NCBI GenBank assembly: GCA_040954595.2
Contig: CM082578.2
Span: 11,408,001 to 11,472,000, forward strand
Direction: 5' to 3'
Source of the DNA: Balanoglossus misakiensis
Taxonomy: Eukaryota > Hemichordata
DNA length: 64,000 nt
The notes beneath the pieces were generated by a model. That model saw only the letters and a program-made list of their open reading frames with translations, was not told the DNA's origin and ran no database searches. Position 1 is the first letter of the stretch. Each line of letters opens with the position of its first letter. The translations under genes were made by a program, and so were the position numbers. This document shows, piece by piece, positions 41,164-53,460 of this stretch.

Positions 41164-43273
41164 TTGTCTCCTCTATTTTTGACCTAAATTAGGCCGGGGT
41201 ATTAAAATATTCTATAGAATCGACAGTAATCCTTTGAAATTCAAGGTTAGTATCCCCTCAGTGCGCGGCCTTTGCTTCAAACCCACGGCGCGCGCGCGGT
41301 CACCAGTTGCTCGATCTTTTGTTGTGATGGGCGCAGTTTCTGCACAGGTGACGCGTGGGAGATACAAGTCAACATCTTTCCTGTCACACTTCGAAGGAGG
41401 CATCCGGCCGTGCCGTTGAACTTGCCCTTCGGCGTTATCTAAGGTGCGCTGCTTGAACATAACGTGTATGAGGACAAAGTATTTGTGAAATGGTTAATAT
41501 CTTGTAAAATATAATTTCCATTTAAGAGTTTGATAAAGCGTGTATTTGCATAAAAATTTGCTTTACGATCAAGACAGACGATTTTGCCGCTGTAGGGTCA
41601 GGAATGATCAATCTCTTTCGTGCGTGTTAAATATCAATGGTATGATTCTATGTACAGGCGACAGCAGCCACAGACGCCCAGAGACTACAGTCACTTTTAA
41701 TATAAAATATATACTAGCTACATATGGTTCTTATTTCGTTCGGCAGCCAAGCGTTACGGTTAAATGCATGAGAAACGACTGTCTGTGATGCATCGCGTCA
41801 GCTCTGCCAAGTGATCACATGGATGACTCAGTGTGGACAGACTTCATTATTTCACGGCGCATCCTGGCTGCCGGGCATCGGTGAACAATCAGCCCCGAGG
41901 ACGGAACGGGAGGAGTCCGCGGGGCCATGGAAACTTTCAATCCGCGGCGCAAATGAATCGGCTCCGGAAGAGACCGGGGCGAAGTTGTCCTCCTGGCGTG
42001 TTATGCTCGGGCGACTCCTGGTTTTTCAGCGCTTGCTCCGGTGCGTGCAGTGCTGGGACAGTGCGGGCGCCGCGCCGCTTCGAAAGAGAAAATACACACA
42101 CACGCAAAAGGCCTACCGCTTGTGTGCGCACCGTATTATGATATTATCAAAACACGGGTTTTTAATACCACGGCGACAGACCCCGTTTCTCCCTAAACGT
42201 GCATAAATATTTAGGCAGTCTTCGCGCTACACATACATTCCCGGCTTGCTGTCACGCCCATTCTGAACAAAGTGGCCTCAATATTGGATACCGCGATTCA
42301 AAGACAGGTAAAGAAGTCGGTCGCATTCACCTCGCGACTTCCTGTCATGATGCTTGTGGAGAAAAATGAAATAATTCGTCTTATTATGGCGATTCACATA
42401 CCTGTTAACTGCCCAGAGCTGTTTGTTTTTGGATATAATGTTTTGTTTGGTTTTTCAAACTTGCGCACACACAGCAGTCCTCTGTTATAACACCTGCTAA
42501 GTATAAAACGTGACGGCGGCGTTCGTCTGTAGTTTCATTCCAAATTTAACAGCCACTATAAACAAAAGTAATATATTCAAATTTCATAGTGTCGACCACG
42601 TGCATCGAATTCATATGTTCCATAAAATTTGCACAATTGGCTGTCTTTCGTGCGAGGGACAAATTTTCGAGACAATAACAGGTCTATTCTCTGATCTTGA
42701 CTCAGTTACGCACCATATCGCCGAAAGGGGTCGCATCCATCACGTATAGATAGAATAAGGCAAATAATCATTGGATTTCATAAGTTCCTTCCAGCCAAAT
42801 CTCGTTAGAATATGAAAATGCAATTAAGCAGAAGCAAAGGGTTATACAATGTGCTGAATTTTGTGTTGAGAAGTTTTATAACTTTGAAATATTTCTTCCC
42901 AAATTGACGCCCAATTGTCGCTGATCCGCTTCGCAGCGCAGCACATAGGGAAAAGGTATGATCAATCACAAAACTGAACACTGTCAAGTTCAGTATCGGG
43001 GCACGACAACGCCCACCTTCGGATTGGTGCGCGGTGCTCTTCAATTGTCAGCCCAGTGGACCGTGCTAATTAATACTACTGGCTATTCTTGAAGTTTAAA
43101 GGCCGTTCCCCCCTGCGCACCGCCGGTTAGACTCTGGATCCCGCCGCTGTGTGAAAGACCCAAGCTATTGTGACAGCCCCCGCACAAAGCAAAGCCATGG
43201 GGCATTGAGACAAAATGAAACTGTCCCCTTTTATTTGAAGAGACAAAACTTGTCAAACAGGTCAATACATGGC

Positions 43274-43275
<2 letters not shown>

Positions 43276-43307
<32 letters not shown>
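43276..43307 (+). repeat. (GA)n microsatellite
   Basis: Pure GA for about 32 bp, then a G run to 43312. (GA)n can bind GAGA-type factors, but here it is most simply a microsatellite. Confidence 0.95.
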
Positions 43308-43312
<5 letters not shown>

Positions 43313-45914
43313 TGGGGGATTGTATTGTCTCATGAAGAAGAAGCTCTTTGGCGAGTTCTTCTGGCGAGTTTCCGCTTTGGTAGTTGTTATTACTCATAGT
43401 AAATTGTCGGGAAATTTAACACATTTTCTGGTTTTGAAGCACCACTGAAGTAGTCGCTTGAAAGGAGAGGGGGAAACAAGAGCAAGTGGGGGCTAGCTCG
43501 CGAGTTTCTGCTATTAGGCATGGGCGTTATAGCGGTGGCGCCCATTACCAAAGTTTAGAAGATACGATCTGACAGCAGGACTTCTGAGCTTTTTACATTT
43601 GCCATGATCAGAATGTCAATGTAGAGACACTAAGTGAGTCGGCAGTATGCAAACACGCCCTTCATTGGAAACAATCAAGTTATTGCCACGTTGCTGTTTG
43701 GTGCATGCCACTTCTGCAGTCCAATGCATGTAATATGGATTTTCTGTACATAAACCACATTTGCGTGTTCCTATCAGATCGGATCAGATCAGATTTCTCC
43801 TCCATTAATATTGTCAGCCCATCTGAAAATCTATCCCCGCTTTAAAAAATTGAAAGATGTCTCAGGAATGATAGAAGTGTTCATTTTTTCTGACCTACAA
43901 GCTTTTAGCTTCGCAAACATAGAATGGCATATTTATTGCGTTTTGCGTAAGGAGCCAAGGGTCGTTCTGTCGTTCGTGGAAATGGTGTTGGCGTTGGAGG
44001 GTAAGGTCAAGGAGAGATCAGCTTTCTGTCTTCATGGCATCAATGGTTGTTGCGCTAGGGTCAAGTGGGCGAATCGACCGACTTCTCGTACGCCATTCAT
44101 ATCGAACACATTTGCAAGGCAACACGGCGGGGAGGCTGATTAAGAATGGGCTTGAACTGGAGTGGTACTACATACAGTGCGAGAAAAATTTGTACTACCG
44201 TGGCGGTATATATTGAATAGAGAAACGGGATAAAATGAACATATGCACGATCAAAAGTCGGAAAGAATACATGCGATTAGTCATTGAACATTTATGATAA
44301 TGGTGATGAGGATGAGGATGAGGATGAATATGAGAACGAATGTGGGGGTCATCAATATTTTCATCAGCCTCAACATTGATGATGATGGAGTTTCCTCCGA
44401 CATTTTCTTTTCATTCTTGGGTTGTTTTTATCACGGCCCCTGCATTTCAAGGGCGGGAAATGATTTGAATTGGGCTATGTGGACGGTGGGGTCGCTCTTC
44501 CTTTGGATGTTGTAGCATTGGGCGCCTGAAACTGCAAGCGCCGGATCTGTCTCACGAGTTGTTGATCGGGATCACACAGTTATGCTGTTATTTGAAAATT
44601 CAACAAACGTGTTGTTCATCAAGATGGTCGAAACGACGATCGTGTCGACAAGAATATGAAATTATCATCATAAAATCAATTAATAATGTTGATGCGATTA
44701 ATAATTTCGCGGAATTTTGATAAGGGAGATATGAAGATGAATCGATGGATTCGTTGAAGTGTGGTAGCTAATAACCTCAAAAGATTCCATCAACAACTTA
44801 ATGAGATGACGTTCCGATAAAATAATTCAGAAAAAATAAAGATAACATTTTCCAGTGGGAGACCGCGCAAGCTGAGACAACTGTTTCTAAACTGATGATG
44901 TAATGTAACATGCTGTATCGGTTTCGTCATGGTTACTATATCCCCGGCGACGGTCGTCACATTTTGTGTCGTGCGGCGGCATTGGCCGCGCTCTCTCTCT
45001 CTGTCGGTAAACACTAGTATACCACGCGGCGAGCCTGTAGTTTGCATCCCTAACCACATAATTAATAATTAATTTCCAAAACGTTTTTTTCCTTGTGTGT
45101 GTTATTCCTGGGCAGCTGTGTTGCTCACAGGTGGGGGATTTGGTGACCGTCTTGCAAATACACGTGCGATCAACGCAATGTGTTGGATGACACTCTGTTC
45201 TCGATTAGGCGATCGCGGGTCACGACTGTTGTCTGTTGCAAACTCAACTTTGACAGTATGTGGCTTCATGGTTTAAACACTGTACTATTTTACAATATGG
45301 AGTAAACCGTGGAAATTGAAAATAGCGCTTACTACACCTTTCAAGTAAGTGCTAAACAGAAAATTATACCAAGTTTTAATAATTATAGAGCTCGGTCAGT
45401 TACTTTTTCCTTAGTCAGCGTGCATCTACAAGTTGAATATCTAAATTCTAATTTAGACCTGTCTGTAGTCTAATAACATCACAGAGCAGTTCCAATTTGA
45501 TTTTCAAACGGCCGATCAAGTATTTGCGACCTTAAACTGTTTATTTGATTGTTTTGACAAGTAAATGCTAAACACGCTAATTTTAAGACTGGAGATTGCG
45601 CCGAGAATATCCTATTATAGGCAGACTGGCGGCACTCCACAAAGAAGTCGAAATCCTGTGTCTACGCGAACAGCACCGTCTGGCTGAGAAGGGTTTTTTT
45701 AACTTAAGGCTGTACAAACTCAAGTAGGGTTTACTCAAAAGCGTGATCCAACAATCTTGCTTGTTTTCTGATTACTTGAGTCAACAGCGAAATAGCAACA
45801 TTTTCTATAATAATCCAATCGCCAAACAATTGAGCAAATCGGAGGGGAATGCCAGCGCGGCTGGGCGGAGAATCGAACACGTTGGTTGGCTAAGCCGGCC
45901 AGTCCCCGCGAGGC
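43313..45914. other. Non-coding sequence with GATA/homeodomain motif block
   Basis: No coding gene is recognised. It contains a short ATCAG/GATCA repeat (43772-43794), a GATGAG repeat (44300-44330) and an AT-rich motif block at 44660-44725 that includes TGATAAG. Confidence 0.5.
44300..44330 (+). repeat. (GATGAG)n short tandem repeat
   Basis: About five hexamer-like units of GATGAG/GATGAA. Confidence 0.75.
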
Positions 45915-46103
45915 ATTAAAAGCGCATGTACGCGGTTCGTCGTATAAGGCAGTCGTATGCGCGTCCGGTAGCCCACATTAACCAAGCACGCTGTCGGGAC
46001 TACACACACACGGCGAGAGACATAAAAAATACGCAAGCAGAAGTTATAAACGCCGTTCGATTGTCATCTGCATCTGAGAAAAAAACACATCCATTTTATG
46101 AAG
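45915..46103 (+). other. Second candidate promoter and first exon
   Basis: ATTAAAAG (45915-45922, a weak TATA) is followed by GGCAGTCG with its A at 45951, 36 nt away. A consensus donor GAAG|GTAAGA follows, with GT at 46104-46105. An open frame crosses the donor but does not resemble a known protein. The layout parallels the 32.6 kb candidate, with a weaker TATA match. Confidence 0.22.
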
Positions 46104-48111
46104 GTAAGACATACCGAAAATTTACATTTGCCTGACAGAGAGAGGATCTGATAGCGGCGAAGGTATCAGGTATTTTGTCGTGATATATGTATTATTATGA
46201 GCGATAACGGTGATGTACAGCGTCCTAATGATACAAGCAACGTGATGCCATCTCTATCTACGTCACGAAATCAACAATGAAATCTTCTAATCACCATTGT
46301 TTTTGTACCAACTACTCTCATCGTCTCGGGTCAGCCAATGAGCTAAGAGTCTCGGGTTTTTTATCCGTTGCTCTCATTTGAACACCTTCGCTATAAAATC
46401 TGTAATATCAGGTGCGAAAATATGAGTGATAGGCCTACGGGTCCTTGTGTCTCTTCGGCGCACGATACAGTTGATCGGTCAGTCATATCCTTTTCGTCTC
46501 TTGTCGCGCAAAACTTAGAATTCCACAATGGTTCTGCTTTTTCTTATTTGTTGGTAGTTTTATGTACAGAGAAGCATAAAAAATTACCTTGTACAGACTT
46601 TTAATCTTATTCAGTTAGCTCCTCATTTCGATCAGGAAATTTCTGTTCGGTCTTTTTTTAATTCAGATTCTATCCTGATGGCTCGGTCAGTTTGAGAACG
46701 CGGCGTCTTTTGATACCAGCAAGAATTCAATTATGATTGCTGTTTAACAGACCCACTAACAAAATCTATAAAATTATCAATTGTATTCATGTTGTGATTG
46801 CAGGAAAATATCGTTTGTTAATTTTATTTCCGAAATGTACAATCTAACGAGGACCGAGTTCACAGTGCGGTTTGCTGGTGAAAATAATCTTATCTTGGGG
46901 GTTGATTATGTACGCAAACGCATCCTCTTCTAGTATGTATCAATATTCTAATCTTTGCATCGCTTGTCCACGTGGGGGTGTTCCCTACTTCGATTCTGTT
47001 TGATAAAGTTCAGTTTGTAAGATAGCTTGCTCATTGTAAACTGTGCCACAGTTATTGTAGAGAGCTCACAGCTCTGGAAACATTCGAGTTGGAGGTTTCT
47101 GTTTCAGTGGATGTTTTCTCAATCGGACAGCGCCATCTTGCGTCAAATCTCGGTTAACTCACTGGTTGTTTATCACGCACTGTCGTGTCGGCTCCATATA
47201 CTTTTTTACATGTATTGTCATAAAGTGAAAAGCGTCAAAAATGACCTTAAGAAAATCATCTGTTAATCCACCAAGTTGAAAGCACAGCTACGAATTTAGA
47301 CATTTTACGTGATGTATTTTGAATTCATCTACACAACAGACTGATACTGATATCAAGCGGGACAGGGATAAATCTTTGCGAAACTTGAGAAAATAACACA
47401 CAAGTCTGCGACGGTCCGTGACATTTTCGTTTCCAATCGAAAAAGTCAGAACGGTTCTGCGCAGTTAAATCATTGGTGCTGCACGCTGTAAGATGAACTG
47501 TTGATCCGAGTCGGAATATCGACGAGGCTCAGGTTTTTTCTTCGGGAAGGGTGATGTCCTCGTTCGATCAACGGGTAGATTCGATTATATCTCGTTATGA
47601 GTACGATATCAGGGATGGGATGATACGGCAACGTTTTCATGTAGACAGTCTTCAGTTTCAGAGATCAACTCTGCGGATAATTGCGGTATCGCGAGAGAGA
47701 TCTCGTTCGTCGTACAAAGCGTGAAGCAAGACACGGCGATAAAAGTCGAGTTCTGACCTCTTCTTATATTGCTTACCGCTCCTTACACGATTTTTCATCC
47801 AGATATCGTGCTCATTTCATGATATCGCCCGACGCAATTGATGACGCGTGTCACTGCAAATAAGATAATTCGAACTAATATTTGCCGGCGAAATGCAGTA
47901 CATCCAGGAATGCGAGGTGCGTGACTGTCCGTTTCAAGTGCTGTGTGGGCGCGACACGAGTGTTCTCGGTGTCTCTGTGTCAATTTCGTTATCGGGTCCT
48001 CAGTGATCATTGATTAAACCCAAAACACCTCATAATTGTTACAATATTCCTGGGATGAGAGATAAACTAATTCCGCTCGAGATAATACTGCGTGATGGGC
48101 CTGATCAACTG

Positions 48112-48130
48112 GGCGAGGCGAGGCGAGGCG
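48112..48130 (+). repeat. (GGCGA)n short tandem repeat
   Basis: Nearly four perfect GGCGA units. Confidence 0.8.
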
Positions 48131-48561
48131 TGGGGATTTACGGGTGTATGTGTCACCTGTTTTGACATCTGTCGGTATGGGAAATGATTCCGCTCTTTGA
48201 CACAGTCACACACCAGGTGTGTATGTGTACACGGTGGTCACGATGGGGGCAGAGACGCACAAACTTTGAATTTCTCGTGTTTACTTCGACTTGTAGCGAC
48301 ATCGACGCGATGGCAGGCTTGTTTGACTAGAGGGTTGTGCGTGTCAGGTAGTTGTGAGCACGGATTCTGTTAAAAGTTGACGCGACTTCGCAACGCAACA
48401 CTCGGCGCAAAAGTTCACACGCATGTGTATTTTGCAATATCTCAGGGAGTTGGTTATTTTGACTATTAAGTCTTCTTGTGTAGTTTATTCAAGGGACACA
48501 ATTTTTACAGCAATCTCATCCAATACAGGGTAAAGCGCTCGACAAAAGTGTATCAATTTCA

Positions 48562-48575
48562 CCAAGAGGGGGCGC
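48562..48575 (+). promoter_or_regulatory. CTCF-like core motif
   Basis: CCAAGAGGGGGCGC matches the bilaterian CTCF core (CCASNAGRGGGCGC) at every position but the fourth. CTCF is broadly conserved in Bilateria and marks domain boundaries. A single motif is only suggestive. Confidence 0.35.
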
Positions 48576-51503
48576 TATCACTGTACTTCTTATCCTTCAA
48601 CCAAGGGACCCCCCCCCCCCTTCTCTATACTTACGGCTACTCATCTTTGTAACACCCCCGCTCCTCTTTCCCGCGAGGGTGCAAATCGGATCATCTGGCC
48701 CAGGTAATTAAGATTGCTATTAAATCGCATTTTAAAATCTTTTCGGATTAATTTTGCACAAGTCGCCCCAAGCGAAGCCATGTAAGAAAAAGAAAGGAAT
48801 AATCCTCGCTAAAAAGTACCGTGGCCAGCGCAAGATGCATGTGCGTACACCTGTCGCCTCTGACACCAGGCGTGTATAGTGTGGGCTGAAAACAAAATCG
48901 CAAAACCTAAAAACGTTTCAAAATATGATTTCGAAGACAAAGGTTTGATAAACGCGTACTTTTTGGGGGCATGGTAATTTATGCTGTATACTTGAGGGCT
49001 GGATTCATTGAATAAGACGGAGATTGGCAATGCTGTTGGCGCGGTGGCCTTTGTTTCGTTTCATTTCATTATACAGATTAAAATAGCCGATAGGAGTGCC
49101 TAAAACAAGTATTTTCTGATGAAGTTCTCATTGAAATGAATCTTTTCTCAAAGTGTCTATTTCAGCGTAAAATCTAACGCTGATTTTAATCATGGAAACG
49201 GTTTCCTAAGTGTGCGATTTTTTTTTCTGGGTTGTTTATTACGCGCGGACGGTTGGAAAACCGTTCATCGCGCGGAAAGAGCATCCAAGCCAACACGCGG
49301 TGTTTCAACCACGGGTTTTTCTCCTGGTACCTTTGGTTTCTGTCCTGGGCTGTCTGCTTTAAGTCATTACCGCACGGAAGAAAACCATGATTTCGCATCT
49401 TCTACCACCTGACCGCACCGCAAACACGACGGTCGGATTTTGAAACATAATTGCCTCATGCCCGTTTTCTCGAAAAATCTTCTCACATTGCGACTGGAAG
49501 TCGGACGGAAGCGATCGATGTTTGAAGCATCGCTTTCAGGTTCCACTTCCCCGGCATCTACGAGAGATAACACGGGAAGTTTGACCCATTACTGTCGTTT
49601 TCGCGCCCGCCACACTCAAATCTAAGAAAGTGACACCGGAAAAGGAAAGAAACGGCGGGGAACTTGGATCCGGTTCTGTTTCACCATCCGTTTCCTCACT
49701 GCATGCGTGGTGGCGTCGGCAACGACGGACGCAGCGACACAAGAGAGAATTCGACGGCTTGAGTCCATATGGCCGCTGCATCTCGCCTGTACCTCTACTG
49801 GCAATGCATTAAACTAAAATCCGTGGGATTAAAAATAAATGAAGACACCAGTATTTTGATTATACAAATCACTGCTCATTAATTTTAAGTGAGAAAGACG
49901 GTAAAATAGAAGGCACAGATTGATTTTTGATAAAGCTCCCAGTTTAACATTAAATAGCGTGACCAGAACATTTTAATTATTTTATTTCGAGTGAAAACTG
50001 GGTGATTCAAGTTCGATTAATTTATGCAAATATATTAAACAACGGTGATTCATTATATGCTGTCGAGTGTGTCAAAATACTGGATTTATCCTCGAATTTG
50101 TTGAATATGAGTTTAAACCTTTCCTTTTCACTATGAACGACACAGCGGAGTAGAGAGTCAACCAACCTGTCCTCTCTCTCGAAGCCGTAATCGGATCAGT
50201 GTTTCTGTTCAAAATTATAATAACTACCATAGTATTGAGTGTAAAAGCAAACATTGCGTACTCTGTTTTCGGAAGACGAAAAAGACGGTCACGACATTTG
50301 ATCTATTGACAAATTGATTTTTCCGCTTCAGGGCTGAAACACAACCTGCAAAGGAACTCTAATATAGGTGGGTAGTTTTGCATCGAGAGACTCGTTTCAG
50401 GATGCGTCGGATCGTTTTTTTTTTCTCCAGACAGTTGCGGCATATTCCAACTTTTTTTCCCTTGCTCGACCCCGAAGAAAATCTCTGGGGAATTTTCGGT
50501 TAATTGAAAAATTACGTAAGGTTTTTTGGGATGAAACGAACGGAAATGATAGATTCTCTGCACTTCAGAGTGTTGGCGAGATTACAGTGATAGCGGGACA
50601 TGCCTTTTGGCAATTCCGAATATTGTTCAGCGGGTGAGCTGACAGTGGCGCAGCTCAAGAAAATAGCGCGACAGCCGTTTGTCGGCGATTAACGTCGATT
50701 TCATCTTGTCACTTTGAAAAGACATTTGACTAGAAAACCGCTGTCGCAGGGTTTTACTGGCAAGTGTGTACCGTGGTCTTGTCCGTCACTTTGCATAGTC
50801 ATGAACTTCGAGTTGTAATACTATAGTACAGCCATGAAAATACGAGATGTTGAAAAATCTCAATGTTGAGGCAATTTATAGTTGAAATACCACAAAATGT
50901 TCTATAACACATTGCTCGGAAAGGTTTTATTATTGCGAAAAACCCGGGAAATAGAGAAATTGTATTCTACAATGGTGAACTTGAAGGGAAAAACACGCTC
51001 GTATGAAACATGATTAATGGGCGATCGATCATGAACTTTGTGGAACTTGGAGTTGTATGAATATGCAATTGTCGACAAACATACCGGCGTTCCTACACAT
51101 TCAGAGTGTGTTTTTGGCGGAACCGGGTTAAACAGTGCAAATCGAACAAATGTGTACGTACTTTAAATCAGCCGTAATCGCAGCTGGAGTGATGTCTTTC
51201 ACAAAGTTGCATAATTTATTGTATATTCTACCGTGGATGGTATGTTTTAAGGCCTATACTTTCAAAATCGTGTTACTTTCTGGTCGTGATTCTAATGACG
51301 TTGTCACTTCCGGTGAAGAAGTCACGATGTGTATATATTGGCATGTAATTTTGTTATTCGATCAACTTGGAGCAATTACTGTATTGTGCTGGACTTCGGC
51401 GTCAATTTCACCGATAATTTTTAAGGGCCAATGGTGAAAGCGAGTCGGATTCTGCGTTACGTGCAACTCGTACTGGCGATATTCGTTCTCGCTCCGCGCT
51501 CAG

Positions 51504-51561
51504 CCAATCAAGCGTCCTCAAACAGGACTCCGATATGGATCGCCGAATCGCGGTTTAAAAA
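51504..51561 (+). promoter_or_regulatory. CCAAT plus TTTAAAAA promoter-like pair
   Basis: CCAATCA (51504-51510) lies 44 bp before TTTAAAAA (51554-51561) in a CpG-containing stretch, 2.7 kb before the GATA ATG. No convincing donor was found just downstream. Confidence 0.2.
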
Positions 51562-53031
51562 CACCGATTGAAATCGAGCGCGAAAGCGACAAGGTCAGGG
51601 GTTGATCCCAGCATTGTCCGCTCGTGTGTAGACGATGGTTATATTCCGCGATCATGATTACTGCCCGCGGGATTTTGCTAGTTTACCCGGACTAAGTATA
51701 AGGAGCAGAGCACTCCGATTACGTTCAACGTACTCCCAGAAAATTAACTATTTAAAGACTGGAAATTAAATGCTATTATTTTTGGATGTAGGAGCCTTTG
51801 TAGCAGTACGTCTAATTTTACTGAGACAATCAGAGTAAATGGGTTGGGTATTTTCTCCATGTTCATCCTGACTGGAGGCCAACAGAGACCCCCTATATCC
51901 CCGTCTGTAATGATTGACTCGGGTACAATGCGTAAGTGTAGGAGTAATTATCTAAATGAATTTATAAATTATTCAACAAAGGGCTTCCTTATATTATTGT
52001 TTGCAACGTTTAGATGACAATGCAGTGACAAACAGTTAGAGGGTCGTCCTTTAACTGTAGACAGTAGATGGAGATCTCCTACTGTCTATGTGTAAACACT
52101 ATAGAAGAATGGTTAATTCGGGCCACAGGCTACTTGTGTTGTCTGTCAACTTTAAGACGGGTTCAGGGGTCTTCGTCCCAATACGAATAAGTTTCTCAAT
52201 ACTACACTCAGACCCTAGTTCTTCGGGAAAACTATTGCACATTACATATATTTATCTTCAGTAATAGATATGGCTCAGATTTCTGAATCCTGCAAAAATC
52301 CGGCCGCCGAAGTTGTTACATTTTGGGGGTATTTACTTTGGCTGTGACGTCATGACCCTGGCGTCAGAGAGGCGACGTATTTAAATTAGTGTGACCATCA
52401 AAAGATCACCGCACAGTTAGCCAATTATGGCACTGTCAATCGGGTGTGTGCGCAGAAACCCAAGCACACTCCCCACGGCAAAATAGAATGTGGTAACATC
52501 CAGCCCCGTCTGCTCCATCCCCGTGGTCCGATGCTCGGGTACCTCAACCAGGGTGGTGCAACCGAACGGGTCGAAGTTGCAAGTTTAAAGGGTCATCGCA
52601 GTAGTATTGTTGTGGCGGGGCGTGCCGTAAACTTTTAAGTGTTTTCGTATGTGTACGCGAATGAATGAAACGGATAAGGATCTTTTTGCAAGATATCAGA
52701 GTGACGCGTGCGCGGCCCATTCACACCTTCTACGCAGTCTTCACCCATCATTATGCCCAGTTAAGATCGTAATCTGCCAGCTTGACATCCAAGAAAAATT
52801 GATGAACTATTAGGGGGTCAAAATGTTCTCGGATTTCCGCCGCAATTTTCCGGCTACTTCGCGTCGCTATCCGCAATTAAGTTTGCGAGCTTCTCGCCAC
52901 CAGAATGTCTCAATTCGAATCGAAAGTTTGTGAAGTTAGTCGGTAAACGACAATCCAGCAGTAAATAAATGTCTAGACCTACGTCCGATTAGCGATTTTA
53001 TCATTCCAACAAGTTTTCATTTACATGTATC

Positions 53032-53038
53032 TGATAAG
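53032..53038 (+). promoter_or_regulatory. GATA-binding motif upstream of candidate promoter
   Basis: TGATAAG, a full WGATAR match, lies about 310 bp before the CCAAT/GC-box cluster. GATA genes commonly autoregulate, so this is a reasonable candidate site. A 6-bp motif occurs often by chance, so the support is weak. Confidence 0.2.
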
Positions 53039-53346
53039 GTGAGAGGGGCTTTGCTTTCCTTTGCACTTTCGCGATACCCGTTACTTGTCATTTTTGTCAC
53101 CATTATTTTGCACCGCTGCCCTTGATGGTTGGCTGAAAAAGACTTTGGTAGTATTACTTTGTAAACATCACAACTGGAAGTGGTCTAGTATTTATGGCTA
53201 ACACTTTCATCGAAAAATCTTGATATGGGGACAAGAGCGTGTCGAAGTGGACTATCCCGAGCGGTAATCTATTAGCTGGGTTGTCACTCGCCGTCGTGCC
53301 GTGATTGACAGATCGCGTTCGCGAAATCAGTGGTTTGCTTTGTTAA

Positions 53347-53368
53347 CCAATCAGGGCGGGGCTTTTAT
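53347..53368 (+). promoter_or_regulatory. Candidate proximal GATA promoter: CCAAT box, GC box, TATA-like
   Basis: CCAATCA (53347-53353) abuts GGGCGGGGC (53354-53362) and then TTTTAT (53363-53368). A reverse CCAAT (ATTGG) is at 53417-53421. The cluster lies about 0.95 kb before the GATA ATG on the same strand, in a locally CpG-richer stretch. It is a plausible proximal promoter, with a start near 53393. I found no strong donor that fixes a first exon here; CAGAG|GTACTG at 53815/53816 is one possibility. Confidence 0.35.
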
Positions 53369-53460
53369 GGGATATGTCGACCGAACGTCAAAATCAACAT
53401 TCTAATAGAGCTTATGATTGGTCATTAGTACATGCGTCGCGCCATGCTTGTCTGACTAGC

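Larger units (their letters stand above)
32880..43275. other. Non-coding sequence, no gene recognised
   Basis: Short frames only, none with recognisable domains. The block includes a pyrimidine tract (33661-33713), locally GC-rich stretches near 35690-35860, 38111-38200 and 41870-42080, and a tandem homeodomain motif at 41142-41163. The GC-rich stretches might be unmethylated regulatory DNA, but I see no core promoter motif in them. Confidence 0.5.
46106..53346. other. Non-coding sequence upstream of GATA with CTCF-like motif
   Basis: No coding gene is recognised. It holds a GGCGA tandem (48112-48130), a T-box/E-box-like palindrome (48208-48222), a CTCF-like core (48562-48575), a C run near 48608-48620, an octamer (50024-50031) and a CCAAT/TTTAAAAA pair (51504-51561). 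Confidence 0.5.

Noticed and set aside
41811-42206. 131-codon plus-strand frame in a GC-rich stretch
   Set aside because: The first codon is GTG, another frame overlaps it, and no domain is recognisable. It is probably open because of local GC content.
45840-45905. tRNA-like B-box (GAATCGAAC) with GC-rich flanks
   Set aside because: No matching A box, anticodon stem or acceptor stem can be folded around it at proper spacing.
51590-51625. GGTTGATCCC resembling a tRNA B box
   Set aside because: It lacks the TTCRA core and a cloverleaf partner.
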